From positions 62,001 through 126,000 of the forward strand of contig VGVQ01000002.1 of assembly GCA_016874005.1 (NCBI GenBank): 64,000 bases of DNA. Direction: 5' to 3'. Position numbers and translations under genes: made by a program. How positions within the stretch are numbered: position 1 is the stretch's first letter; the number at the start of each line of letters is the position of its first letter. Source of the DNA: Gemmatimonadota bacterium. Its GTDB lineage: Bacteria; Gemmatimonadota; Gemmatimonadetes; Gemmatimonadales; GWC2-71-9. The notes beneath the pieces are model-generated. The model was not told the origin of the DNA and did not search any database. It saw only the letters and a program-made list of their open reading frames with translations. Positions 13,509 through 23,270 of the stretch are shown here, piece by piece.

Positions 13509-13910
13509 CTAACGCTTCTTCGCCTTGTGCCCCTTCTTCACAGCGCCGGCGAGCCAGGTCTTGGCCAGCTTCTTGGCCTTGGCGCCGTGGACGCCATCGG
13601 AGAAGAACTTGCTCTTCCCGCGGAATCGCGCCTGCCAGCCGTGAGTCGAGTCGCTGTCGATCCGGACGACGCAGCCCGCGGCCGGTCTCCTGGTGGGACC
13701 CTTGAAGGGCCGAACTACACCGTCGACGTGGGTATAGGTGGTCCCGTTCAACGCTTCTTTGACGGCCCGGTACGTCACCCCTTTAGCGCGCGCCGCTGGC
13801 GCCACCGGGAAGTACCCGACCTCTCGACCCTGACGGCGAATCTTCATCACGAACGCCTCGTTCAGCTTCGCCGATCCGTGTCGAGAACCCTTGCGTGGAG
13901 GAACTTTCAT
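13509..13910 (-). CDS. Small basic protein: putative HTH segment plus AP2/ERF-like DNA-binding domain
   Basis: KLNEAFVMKIRRQGREVG..AARAKGVTYRAVKEALNGTTYTHV resembles the HTH of HNH homing endonucleases; VRIDSDSTHGWQARFRGKSKFFSDGVHGAKAKKLAKTWL resembles bacterial AP2. Confidence 0.6.
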   Translation of the reverse strand: MKVPPRKGSRHGSAKLNEAFVMKIRRQGREVGYFPVAPAARAKGVTYRAVKEALNGTTYTHVDGVVRPFKGPTRRPAAGCVVRIDSDSTHGWQARFRGKSKFFSDGVHGAKAKKLAKTWLAGAVKKGHKAKKR

Positions 13911-14029
13911 GGCTTTCCCGTCTCGAAGATGAAGGCTTGAGCCTAACTGCTTGCGAACGAACCGCACCCGCTCCGTCGAACATAATCGACCTCGGGCCCG
14001 TCATCCACCGGCTTCCGTTACTTTTCGCA

Positions 14030-16063
14030 ATGCGATTCGTCTGTCTCACCCTGGTCTGGCTCGCCCTTGCGGTGCCCTCGACGGCCCAAAGCTGTCCTGC
14101 CGGTCCGACCGCCTTGGTCCTCTCGGGCGGCGGTGTCAAAGGCCTGGCCCATCTCGGCGTGCTGCGGGCCCTCGACCGGCTCGGTGCGACGCCGGATTTC
14201 GTCGTTGGCACGTCCATGGGGGCGATCATCGGCGCCCTGTACTCGAGCGGGTACTCGGCGGGGCAAATTGACTCACTCCTTCATGATTTGCCCATCACCG
14301 ACGTCGTCCGGCCCTTCCGGCCCCCGGCTCCGCACCCGTGGAACCGCCGCATCCCGGCGCTTTTCCTGGTGAAGGGGCACCGGGGATTCACTTTCCAAAC
14401 CGGGATCGTCGACGAGGCCCAGCCGAACGCCCGGCTCAACGATGCCCTGTTACGCGGGAACCTGCTGGCTCGGGGCCGGTTCGACCAACTCCCGATTCCG
14501 TTCCACGCCGTCGCGACCGACCTCCGCAACCGAAAAACCGTCGTCCTCGATACCGGAGATCTGGCCCGAGCGGTTCGAGCCAGCAGTAGCATCCCCTTGG
14601 TCTTCCCGCCCGTCGTCGCTGGCGAGGCCGTCCTGGTCGACGGCGGCTTGTCGGCCAACATTCCGGTCGCGGAGGCCCGCCAGCTCGGTGCCGCCCGGGT
14701 CATCGTCTCGGACGTGACCGAGTACCCTCGTGATACGCTCGACTTCGAGTCACCGTTGGCTCTGGCCGATCAGCTCCTTGGCTTCCTCTTCCAGCAGACG
14801 ACGGCCGAGCGGCGCCGGGGCGACATCTGGATCCGACCCGATGTGCAATCGTATCGCAGCCTCGACTTCTCACCCGAGACCATCGCTACCATCCTCCGCC
14901 GCGGCGAACTCGCGGCCGACAGCACCATCGGCCGAGCGGCGTGCCTCCCGCAGCGCATCCGCAACGAATCAGATTTCCCGGCAACGACTGGCCCATGGCA
15001 GGTGACGACCGCCGATCGCCGGGACAGCCTGCTGCTGGCCCGGCACCTTGGGTTGTCGCGACAAGGCCGTCTCGACGAGACCGCGCTGCGCAGGGGCCTT
15101 CTGGCCCTGGCCGAGGCCGAGGCGGTTCGCGGCGTTTGGCTCAACCCCGGCGGCCGCGGCGACAGCGTCACCCTGTCGCTCGAGCCGCTGACGGCCCCGG
15201 TCAGCGTCGGCGGGCTCGGGCTGGCCTACGACCACGAATTGGGGGGTCGCGCCTGGGCTGGCTGGTTCGACCGCCGGGCCCTCGGCACCCCGGCCGAGGC
15301 CAGCGTGTTGCTCACGTTAGGCAGGTACCAGCGGGAATTGGTCGTGGCCGGTCTGGCCCACGTGGACCCCGGCATGTCTCGGCTCACCCCGATCGTCACG
15401 GTACATCTCCTCGCCGAGGACGTTCGCCAGTTCGATGATGCCGGTATCGAAACCCGAGCCGCGGCGACCCGGGAAGGGCGGGTCGCGGCGGGTGTCGAGT
15501 TCCGACCCGGAATTGCCTGGCGGATCCGTCTTCAGGCCGAGGCCATCCGGTGGTCCGAGCCTGGCGCCTCCAGTTCTGTCCTCGGCGGCTCCCTGGAAAC
15601 GAGCGCCCGGAGCCGCGGCGGCAAGTCCATCACAATGGAGGCGCTCTGGGCCGGGGCGTCCGCCCGGTTCCGGGTGGCCGGCGAGGCCCCGATGATCAGG
15701 ACCGGGCGGACAACGACCGTTGCGAGCGGACGCCTTGGCTGGGGCCGCGCCCTCCCACTCCGTTGGACCCTGCCGCTTGGCGGCGACGCCGGCTTCCCCG
15801 GGCTTCATCTGGGGGAGCGACGCGGGTTTGCCGAAACAATGGCGGCCGTTCGATTCGGCTACCGGGCCATCGGCCCACTCGAGGCCCGGGTCTTCGCCGC
15901 CGCCGGCCGGGTCTGGACCGACGCCCGGTCGCCCGGTCCATGGCTCGGCGGGGCCCGCATCGGAATCGGAACCGACACCCCTCTCGGCCCAGTCGAGGCT
16001 GCAATCGGAGTGAATACCGAAGGTCGCTCGGCGCTCTACCTCCGACTTGGCCAGTGGTTCTAG
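14030..16063 (+). CDS. Patatin-like phospholipase with C-terminal outer-membrane barrel-like region
   Basis: Signal peptide; GGGVKGLAHLGVLRAL oxyanion motif, GTSMGAIIGALYSSG nucleophile, DGGLSANIPV; terminal aromatic LGQWF as in OM barrels. Confidence 0.85.
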   Translation: MRFVCLTLVWLALAVPSTAQSCPAGPTALVLSGGGVKGLAHLGVLRALDRLGATPDFVVGTSMGAIIGALYSSGYSAGQIDSLLHDLPITDVVRPFRPPAPHPWNRRIPALFLVKGHRGFTFQTGIVDEAQPNARLNDALLRGNLLARGRFDQLPIPFHAVATDLRNRKTVVLDTGDLARAVRASSSIPLVFPPVVAGEAVLVDGGLSANIPVAEARQLGAARVIVSDVTEYPRDTLDFESPLALADQLLGFLFQQTTAERRRGDIWIRPDVQSYRSLDFSPETIATILRRGELAADSTIGRAACLPQRIRNESDFPATTGPWQVTTADRRDSLLLARHLGLSRQGRLDETALRRGLLALAEAEAVRGVWLNPGGRGDSVTLSLEPLTAPVSVGGLGLAYDHELGGRAWAGWFDRRALGTPAEASVLLTLGRYQRELVVAGLAHVDPGMSRLTPIVTVHLLAEDVRQFDDAGIETRAAATREGRVAAGVEFRPGIAWRIRLQAEAIRWSEPGASSSVLGGSLETSARSRGGKSITMEALWAGASARFRVAGEAPMIRTGRTTTVASGRLGWGRALPLRWTLPLGGDAGFPGLHLGERRGFAETMAAVRFGYRAIGPLEARVFAAAGRVWTDARSPGPWLGGARIGIGTDTPLGPVEAAIGVNTEGRSALYLRLGQWF

Positions 16064-16122
16064 GCCGGGTTCAGCAGGGACGAAACGCGTAAGACCTTGC
16101 GGTACAATGGAAAACGACGCAT

Positions 16123-16138
16123 CTTAAACTTGCCTTAA
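16123..16138 (+). promoter_or_regulatory. Candidate response-regulator box: two CTTAA copies 11 bp apart
   Basis: ATCTTAAACTTGCCTTAACACTC: CTTAA at 16123 and 16134, upstream of the 16184 ORF and OmpR-type regulator. Confidence 0.4.
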
Positions 16139-16183
16139 CACTCAAGCGCCTTCCTCCACCCCGAAACGGAGTCACTGCCTGCA

Positions 16184-16507
16184 ATGACACCGTCGGACAG
16201 CCACCCAACGGCCGAAGCCCAGGTCCGGGCGTATTTCGATCAGTCGCTGTCGACCATCGTTGCCACGGCCGAAGACCTCCGCCGGATGACCGGGTCGATC
16301 GCCGGCCAGGCGGCCGAGAACCCGTGCCTGCTCCGGCAGTGCCCTCGGCACCAGCGGCTGCTCGAGGTGGTCGACGAAGCGGTGGCGGTCCTCGAGGCGA
16401 CCAAGGGCGCCTTTCGTTCGCGCCAGCTCGCCGAACTGCGTCGCCGGCTCGAACATTTCCTCGCCGAGGAACGCGGCCTGCGAGCGCCTCCCCCCGGCCT
16501 GACCTAG
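16184..16507 (+). CDS. Hypothetical small protein
   Basis: 107-aa ORF with ATG, directly upstream of the response regulator; no recognised domain. Confidence 0.6.
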   Translation: MTPSDSHPTAEAQVRAYFDQSLSTIVATAEDLRRMTGSIAGQAAENPCLLRQCPRHQRLLEVVDEAVAVLEATKGAFRSRQLAELRRRLEHFLAEERGLRAPPPGLT

Positions 16508-16580
16508 GCTTGCCCCTACGCACTAGACACCTCGGGACCCCCCATGGCAGATTGCCATCACGCTTCCGGGAGTCGAGGTA

Positions 16581-17333
16581 ATGCGGCTGCTGTTGGTTGA
16601 CGACGACATCCGGTTCTCCGCCATGCTGACCCGAGCGCTCGGCAACGAGGGCTATGCGGTCGACACGGCTTGGAGCGTCGCCGTGGCTAGTCGGAAGCTC
16701 GACCAGGCCAGGTACGACTCGATCGTCCTCGATCTCGGACTTCCCGACCGGCCCGGGATCGACGTCTGTCGGACGCTGCGCGCCAAACAGGACGCCACCC
16801 CGGTGCTGGTGATCTCGGCCCTGGCCAGCGCCGAGGAACGGATCGCGAGCCTCGATGCGGGGGCGGACGACTACCTCGTCAAGCCGTTTCACCTGGGCGA
16901 GCTCAAGGCCCGGCTCCGAGCGCTTACCCGCCGGGAGAGGGGGTTCGTCGTCACCGAGCACCGCCTCGGCAATCTGGTCGTCTCGGTTCCCCACCGGATC
17001 GTGCGGGTGGATGGGCAGGAACTGACGTTGACCCGAAAGGAATTCGCGATCCTGGTCCAGCTCATGACCGTCGATGGCGGCGTCGTCTCGCGGGCCGAGC
17101 TTGGCCACCGGCTCTGGGGCGATCGATTCGACGAGGACTCTCGAGCCCTGGAGGTGCACATCAACAACCTCCGAAGCAAGCTCCGCGGTGCCGGCGCCGA
17201 GGCGCGGATCGAGAATCGCCGAGCCTTGGGTTACCGGCTGGTCGCCGATGCGCAGGACCCTCCCTTGGAGAACGACCTGGCAGTGGCAGCCGACCCGGAG
17301 TCGAGAGCCACGCTCCCACGCGCCGAAAACTGA
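16581..17333 (+). CDS. OmpR/PhoB-family response regulator
   Basis: MRLLLVDDDIRFSAMLTRAL receiver, LDLGLPDRPGIDVC, VKPFHLGEL, winged-helix LTRKEFAILVQLM. Confidence 0.93.
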   Translation: MRLLLVDDDIRFSAMLTRALGNEGYAVDTAWSVAVASRKLDQARYDSIVLDLGLPDRPGIDVCRTLRAKQDATPVLVISALASAEERIASLDAGADDYLVKPFHLGELKARLRALTRRERGFVVTEHRLGNLVVSVPHRIVRVDGQELTLTRKEFAILVQLMTVDGGVVSRAELGHRLWGDRFDEDSRALEVHINNLRSKLRGAGAEARIENRRALGYRLVADAQDPPLENDLAVAADPESRATLPRAEN

Positions 17334-17364
17334 CCCGCCTCAAGCCTTCGTCAGGAGCCTCGCA

Positions 17365-18969
17365 GTGTCATTGACTCTGGTATCCCTGGTCCTGCTCGCG
17401 GCCGCCTCGATCGACAAGTACCCGCGTCAGCCGATCGACGTCGTCGACTATCGGTTCGCCCTGGAGCTGACCGATTCGAGCGACATCGTCGCCGGCGAAG
17501 CGACGATCGACCTGTGGGTGACCCGAGACAGTCTGGCGAGCTTCTGGCTCGACCTCATCGAGCCAACGGACGGTCGGGGGATGCGAGTCTCGGCGGTCAC
17601 GGTCGACGGAGCGCCGGTCGCCTTTCGGCATGCGGCGGGCCGCCTCGAAATTCCGCTGCCGCCCGGCATGGCACGACGCCGACTCGCCGTCACGGTGAGC
17701 TATCGCGGCATCCCGGCGACCGGGCTCCTCATCGGGAACAACCGTCACGGCCAGCGGACCTTCTTCAGCGACAACTGGCCCGACAAGACCCGCCACTGGC
17801 TGCCGGTCATCGATCACGTGAGCGACAAGGCCACCAGCACCTTCGCGGTTACCGCCCCGGCCCACTATCAGGTGATCTCCAATGGCGCCCTGGCCGAGAC
17901 GACCGACTTGCCGGGCGACCGGCGGCGGACGATCTGGCGCCAGTCGGTGCCGATCGCGCCGTGGCTCTTCGCGTTAGGCGTGGCCCGGTTCGCGGTCCAG
18001 GAGATCGGGACCCATCACGGAGCTCCGGTGTCGACCTGGGTGTTCGCCCCCGACCGGGATGCCGGCTTCCACGACTTCGCGGTGCCGAGCCTCGAGGCGT
18101 TGGCGTTCTATCACGAGCGGATCGGCGCCTTCGCGTACCAGAAGCTCGCCAACGTGCAAAGCAACAGCGTCGCGGGAGGGATGGAAGCCGCCTCGAGCAT
18201 CTTCTACTCGGCCGGCTCGGTGACCGGGCGCCGGGACAAACGGTGGCGGAACGTCATCGTCCACGAGATCGCCCACCAGTGGTGGGGCAACAGCGTCACC
18301 GAGCGGGACTGGGACGACGTCTGGCTCTCGGAGGGGTTCGCGACCTACTTCACCCTCCTGTTCATCGAGCACGGGTACGGCCGCGACGAGTTCGTGGACG
18401 GGCTCCGAAAGAGCCGGCAGACGGTCATCGACTTCGACCGCGCCAACCCCGGCTACCGGGTCATCCACGATCAGCTGGCCGACATGTCCAAGGTCACCAC
18501 CCGTCAGACCTACGAGAAAGGCGGCTGGACGCTCCACATGCTGCGCGAGCAGATCGGCAGCGACCGGTTCTGGGCTGGAATCCGGGAGTACTACCGAATC
18601 CATCGAGACGGGCATGCCTCGACCGACGACTTCCGCAAGGTGATGGAACGCTCGGCCGGTCAGCCGCTCCGGTGGTTCTTCGATCAGTGGCTCACCCGCG
18701 GCGGGTCGCCCGTGATCGGCGGGACGTGGCGTCATGACCGCCGGGCGGAAACGGTGGAGCTCGAGGTGCTTCAAACCCAGTCCGGGCCGCCGTTCCGGTT
18801 CCCCCTCGAGCTCGCGATCCGGTTCGCCGACGGCAGCAGCCAGGTCGAGACCGTTACCCTTCGGGAGGCCCGACAGCGATTCACCATCGCGGTGAAGGCC
18901 GCTCCGACCGCCATCCAGCTCGATCCGAACGTCCGCCTCTTGTTCTCCGGAGAACTCACCGCCCGCTAG
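17365..18969 (+). CDS. M1 family metallopeptidase
   Basis: HEIAHQWWGNSVTERDWDDVWLSEGFATYFTLLFIEH; GTG start with signal peptide. Confidence 0.92.
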   Translation: MSLTLVSLVLLAAASIDKYPRQPIDVVDYRFALELTDSSDIVAGEATIDLWVTRDSLASFWLDLIEPTDGRGMRVSAVTVDGAPVAFRHAAGRLEIPLPPGMARRRLAVTVSYRGIPATGLLIGNNRHGQRTFFSDNWPDKTRHWLPVIDHVSDKATSTFAVTAPAHYQVISNGALAETTDLPGDRRRTIWRQSVPIAPWLFALGVARFAVQEIGTHHGAPVSTWVFAPDRDAGFHDFAVPSLEALAFYHERIGAFAYQKLANVQSNSVAGGMEAASSIFYSAGSVTGRRDKRWRNVIVHEIAHQWWGNSVTERDWDDVWLSEGFATYFTLLFIEHGYGRDEFVDGLRKSRQTVIDFDRANPGYRVIHDQLADMSKVTTRQTYEKGGWTLHMLREQIGSDRFWAGIREYYRIHRDGHASTDDFRKVMERSAGQPLRWFFDQWLTRGGSPVIGGTWRHDRRAETVELEVLQTQSGPPFRFPLELAIRFADGSSQVETVTLREARQRFTIAVKAAPTAIQLDPNVRLLFSGELTAR

Positions 18970-19180
18970 CAGCGCCGGGACCCCAATCGTCATCCTCGTC
19001 GTCGAGGTCGCTCGGGTCGGGGGCGTCGGCGAGTTCCCGTTCGGCCGCCGCCAGTTCGTCTCGGTCGATCGGCGTCGTCACGTCGTCCTCCGGCGCGACT
19101 GGCCGCCGGCGAGCGGGGCCGCCCCGCGCCAGCCAAACGAACACGGCGATCACCAGAACCCCGACGACGATCGCTCCCAT
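18956..19180 (-). CDS. Small single-TM protein with acidic C-terminus
   Basis: MGAIVVGVLVIAVFVWLARGG then acidic tail; overlaps the 3' end of the M1 gene by 14 bp. Confidence 0.5.
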   Translation of the reverse strand: MGAIVVGVLVIAVFVWLARGGPARRRPVAPEDDVTTPIDRDELAAAERELADAPDPSDLDDEDDDWGPGAASGR

Positions 19181-19224
19181 CCGCTACCTGCGTTCCCTGG
19201 ACCGGCTCGGGCCCAACCGGGGGC

Positions 19225-20742
19225 TCACCGCCGGGCCGCTCCCTTGGCGGCGCTCGACGCGATGAAACGGCGAATGTCCTCGTTGGAGCTCATGAGATCC
19301 TCCTGCCGCAGGTACATCATGTGTCCAGAGCGGTAGCCCTTGAAGCTGATCCGATCCTGGAAGCGGCCGGCCGGATCCATCGCCCACATGTTGTACTTGG
19401 CATCGAAATACGGCGTTCCGCCGTCATAGTACCCCGACTGCACCAGGACGTGGAGGTACGGGTTGGCGCCCATCGCTTGCTGGAGGTCGAGCCCGGTCCG
19501 GTCACCCGACCGATTCCACGGACTGACCGGCCCGAACAGCCAGTATTGGAGGTCGGTCTTCCAGCCCAACCCCTCACGGAGATAGTGGTTGATCGCCGGG
19601 GCGAAGGCGTGATTCCACGAGGTCAACGCCGGGTCGAAGTCCGGTGACTCGCCGGCGTCCTCCCGATCGAGGCCCCGGTAGCGGGAGTCGAGCCGGCCAA
19701 CCGTCAGCCCACGCTCGCGGAGCAGCTCCTTCCAGAAGAACGAGGTTGGCACCGACAACGAGTGTTGCCGGACCACCGCCTCGCGGAGCCCACTGTACCT
19801 AGCAACCTGGGTGACCAAGTCGTCGCGAACCGGCGCCTCGAGCGAACCGCCTCTCGTGAGCGCGGGGACCAAGCGATCGACGGTGAACCGCTCGACCTCG
19901 GGAAGCAACTGGTCCAGATCGCGCGACTGGAGCTCCGGCGCCAGAGCCTTGTGGTACCAGGCCGTCGCCGTGAAATAGGGCAGCGTCAGGGCCGCCCCGA
20001 CCGGGCCATCGCGGCCAAGGCCAAGTCCGGTCGGCGAGACCAGGATGACCCCGTTGAGGTACATCCAATGGGCGGCTTGCAGCCGTTGGGCCAGGCCGGC
20101 AACCCGGGTCGTTCCGTAGCTCTCGCCGATCAGGTACTTGGGGCTCGCCCAGCGACCGGCTCGGCCCACGAAAGCGTCGATCCAGCGGGCCAGATACCCG
20201 ATGTCCTCATTGACCCCGAAGAACTGCTCCCGCTTCTGCTCGCCGATGATCCGAGAGAACCCGGTATTGACCGGGTCGACGTAAACGATGTCCGAGACGT
20301 CGAGAATCGAGTGAGGGTTGTCTTGAACCCCGTACGGCTGGACCGGAAACCCCTCGGCGTCGATCCGGAGCAGCTTCGGTCCGGTGTAGGCCACGTGCAT
20401 CCACACCGAAGCCGACCCCGGCCCGCCGTTGAAGGAGATCATCAGCGGCCGGGTGCTCTTGTCAACGACGTCCGTCCGCTCATAGAACGTGTGGAACATC
20501 GTGGCGATCGGGAGGCCCTTGTCATCCCAAACCGGCTGATTCCCAACCGTGACGCGGTAGGGGATTCGCTGCCCCTTGATGGTGACGACCCCCTCGCGGC
20601 GGGTCACCGAATCGGTCGGGAACTTGACGGTGCCAGCAGGCGCTGGACTCGGGCTGGGGGGCCGGTCCTGGGCGCCGACCCGAGCGGTGCCCAGGACGAG
20701 TGCCACCGACCACCAGGCAAAGGCGCGAACCATCGTCGGCAT
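19225..20742 (-). CDS. S10 family serine carboxypeptidase-like peptidase
   Basis: SFNGGPGSASVWMHVAYTGP; GESYGTTRVAGLAQRL; C-terminal SGHMMYLRQEDL. Confidence 0.9.
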   Translation of the reverse strand: MPTMVRAFAWWSVALVLGTARVGAQDRPPSPSPAPAGTVKFPTDSVTRREGVVTIKGQRIPYRVTVGNQPVWDDKGLPIATMFHTFYERTDVVDKSTRPLMISFNGGPGSASVWMHVAYTGPKLLRIDAEGFPVQPYGVQDNPHSILDVSDIVYVDPVNTGFSRIIGEQKREQFFGVNEDIGYLARWIDAFVGRAGRWASPKYLIGESYGTTRVAGLAQRLQAAHWMYLNGVILVSPTGLGLGRDGPVGAALTLPYFTATAWYHKALAPELQSRDLDQLLPEVERFTVDRLVPALTRGGSLEAPVRDDLVTQVARYSGLREAVVRQHSLSVPTSFFWKELLRERGLTVGRLDSRYRGLDREDAGESPDFDPALTSWNHAFAPAINHYLREGLGWKTDLQYWLFGPVSPWNRSGDRTGLDLQQAMGANPYLHVLVQSGYYDGGTPYFDAKYNMWAMDPAGRFQDRISFKGYRSGHMMYLRQEDLMSSNEDIRRFIASSAAKGAARR

Positions 20743-20839
20743 CCACCGAATGAGTTGGGCGGAGTCTACGTCAAGGAACCCGAGGGGGCAAACCGCGACC
20801 GGATTGCCTGGCTCGCAACCGCGGGCTAACCTTGGCCCC

Positions 20840-21799
20840 GTGCGGCTCACCGCCTTCCTTGCCGCGGCGATCATCGGCTGCGGCCCGACCCCGAACCCGC
20901 CGGCTTCCGGCGTTTCGGAGCCAGCCGTCTCCACCGGCACTCACCTCACCGCTGACGGCGTCCGACTCTGGTACCGGATCGTTGGAACGGGCTCGGCGAC
21001 GGTCATCGTGCCGGCGGCGAATTACTTCACCACCCTGATCGATTCGCTGGCCTCCGCCGACCGGCGAATCGTTCTCTACGACTCCCGAGGCCGGGGTCGC
21101 TCCGACAGCGTGACCGCGGACCATACCGGCGTCGAGTTCGACGTCGCCGACCTCGACGAGATCCGCGAGGCGGTCGGAGCCCCGTCCGTCACGATCCTGG
21201 CCTGGTCGGGCATCGCCGTCGCGGCCACCCGATACGCGCTTCGCCACCCGGACCGGGTCGACCGCCTGGTTTTGATCGCGCCGGTTGGGCCGCGTTGGCA
21301 TCCTTACTGGGACTCGATGCGGGTCAATGCCAGGGCCCGGGTCGACACCGGGGCGGCCGCCGCGCTGGAACGCCGGGTCGCGGCGGGAGCGTTCGCTCGA
21401 GATCAGGCCGGCCTCTGTCGCGCTCGGGCCGCTCTCAGCGATGCGACCGGCTTCGCCGATTCGGCGGTGGCCCGGCGCCGGCCCGATGTCTGCGACTCGC
21501 CGAACGAATGGCCGGATCGCTACGGGATTTACGTCGGTCGTTTGCTCCGGACTTTGGAGGGGTACGATCTGCGGCCCGACCTGCGCCGACTCGGCCAGCC
21601 CCTCCTGGTGATTCACGGCGTTCGCGACAACATCCCGGTGGCGGCCAGCCGAGAATGGGTGGCGAGCGCCCCAACGGCCCGGCTGCTGCTCCTCGAAGGC
21701 GTCGGGCACTGGCCCCATCTCGAGCAGCCGGCCACCGTGCTCGCGGCCCTCCGCGCCTTTGCCAGCGGCGCCTGGCCCGAGGGCACGGAGCCGCGTTAG
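20840..21799 (+). CDS. Alpha/beta hydrolase, lipoprotein-like
   Basis: GTG start, lipobox-like AAIIGCG; LYDSRGRGRSDS; LAWSGIAVAATRYALRHP; C-terminal GHWPHLEQP. Confidence 0.85.
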   Translation: MRLTAFLAAAIIGCGPTPNPPASGVSEPAVSTGTHLTADGVRLWYRIVGTGSATVIVPAANYFTTLIDSLASADRRIVLYDSRGRGRSDSVTADHTGVEFDVADLDEIREAVGAPSVTILAWSGIAVAATRYALRHPDRVDRLVLIAPVGPRWHPYWDSMRVNARARVDTGAAAALERRVAAGAFARDQAGLCRARAALSDATGFADSAVARRRPDVCDSPNEWPDRYGIYVGRLLRTLEGYDLRPDLRRLGQPLLVIHGVRDNIPVAASREWVASAPTARLLLLEGVGHWPHLEQPATVLAALRAFASGAWPEGTEPR

Positions 21800-22926
21800 G
21801 CGGACGAACCCGACCGGCCCCTGCCGCCCGGCGCCCGACGGCCACCCTTCCGGCCGACCAACGCCCAGAAACGCGGTTCGCTGAGAATCACGATCCGGTG
21901 CCCCTTCGCGGCCAGTCGGCGCAGTTCGAGGAGTTTCCGGCCGCCGACCCGGCCGGCGACCTGCAGCGGGTTGGGCCGGCCCCGGACCAGCACGTCCGTC
22001 TTCGAATTGGGACTCGACTGCACGATCGCCCCGGCTCGGCGGGCCGCGGCGATCGCCTCTCGGCGCGGCCTGGTCAGGAAACCGGTGAACGAAAGACGGC
22101 GACCGGCCAGGCGTTCGACCCGCCCGGCGACCAACCGCTTGGGCGGCTGCCGAAGGGCGGCGATCAGCTCGGCCGCCGTTTCATAGCGCTTGGCCCGATC
22201 CCCAAGGCACCGATGGATCACCTCTTTCAACTCGTCGCTGCACGCCAGGCCGCGAACATCCCGGCTCCGCATCGGAGTCGTCACGTCGCCTCGGAGGAGC
22301 ATCGCGATCAGTTGGCCGACCTGGTAGACGTCGTCCCGCTGTTGCCATTTACGGACCTTGCCCCAGGCGATTTCGGTCGGCGCGCCCAAGGGATTGAAGG
22401 CATCGGCGGTCACCCCGTGCCTGCTGAATTGGTGGGTCGCGATCCCGAAATCACCCAGCTTGAGCCGCTCGCCAGCGCAGACGAACACGTTGAACGGAGT
22501 CAGGTCCCGATGGAGCGCCTGGCCTCGGTGGAGCGCGTCGAGCGTATCGAGGACCGCGGCGATCTCGCCGCGGACGAACCGCTCCGACTGACCGCCCTTC
22601 GCTTCGAGCCAGGCGCCGAGATCGCCGTGCTCCGCATACTCCATGACCAAGCAGTAGCGGATCTCGGCCGCCGCGGCGTCGACGAACCGGTCGTAGACCG
22701 TCAACGCCCGCGGCCTTCGCGCCAACATCTGCGCGAAATAGGCCTCCCGGAGCCACCCGGTCAACCAGTGGCTCACCTTCACGCAGACCTGTTCCGGAAG
22801 CGAGCCGCGGGGGGATGGGCTCGCGAGATAGATCGCGCCGAAGCCGCCCTTGCCGATCAGGCGATCGAGTCGGTAGTTCCGACCGGTTTCGGTGCTTCGC
22901 AGCTCGGATAGCCCGGAGGCGGTCAT
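21796..22926 (-). CDS. Ser/Thr protein kinase with putative C-terminal BRCT domain
   Basis: IGKGGFGAIYLA P-loop, VCVKVS lysine, LHRDLTPFNVFV catalytic loop, LGDFGIA; C-terminus LAGRRLSFTGFLTRPRREAIAAARRAGAIVQSSPNSKTDVLVRG..GGRKLLELRRLAAKGHRIVILSEPRFWALV resembles BRCT. Confidence 0.82.
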   Translation of the reverse strand: MTASGLSELRSTETGRNYRLDRLIGKGGFGAIYLASPSPRGSLPEQVCVKVSHWLTGWLREAYFAQMLARRPRALTVYDRFVDAAAAEIRYCLVMEYAEHGDLGAWLEAKGGQSERFVRGEIAAVLDTLDALHRGQALHRDLTPFNVFVCAGERLKLGDFGIATHQFSRHGVTADAFNPLGAPTEIAWGKVRKWQQRDDVYQVGQLIAMLLRGDVTTPMRSRDVRGLACSDELKEVIHRCLGDRAKRYETAAELIAALRQPPKRLVAGRVERLAGRRLSFTGFLTRPRREAIAAARRAGAIVQSSPNSKTDVLVRGRPNPLQVAGRVGGRKLLELRRLAAKGHRIVILSEPRFWALVGRKGGRRAPGGRGRSGSSA

Positions 22927-23270
22927 CGCCGTGGGGAGAACACCTCGACCGTCAACGAGAAGGTTCGACCCTCTCCGCCCTGGAGCGCGCCCACCCCGAC
23001 GACGTGACGAGCGACGTCTTCGCCTTTTTCGTTCTTGATCGCGACCACGACCGAGTACTCCCAGGGATCCGCGCCGGCGGGATGTCGAATGGTGCCATCG
23101 ACCTTGAGCGGAATGGCCGTCGGCGCCGTTCGTGCCCCTCCAGCCGCACCGGGGTCGAAGCGAAGATGGTGGCGACAGGCCGGGCAGACGCTGGCGCTCT
23201 CCAAGATCGTCGTCCGGCAATGCGGACAATTGCGGGTGGCACCGGCGGCGCCGGCCCGGGCGCTACTCAT
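22923..23270 (-). CDS. Zinc-ribbon protein
   Basis: CPHCRTTILESASVCPACRHHLRFD double CxxC; overlaps both neighbours by 4 bp. Confidence 0.7.
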   Translation of the reverse strand: MSSARAGAAGATRNCPHCRTTILESASVCPACRHHLRFDPGAAGGARTAPTAIPLKVDGTIRHPAGADPWEYSVVVAIKNEKGEDVARHVVGVGALQGGEGRTFSLTVEVFSPRR

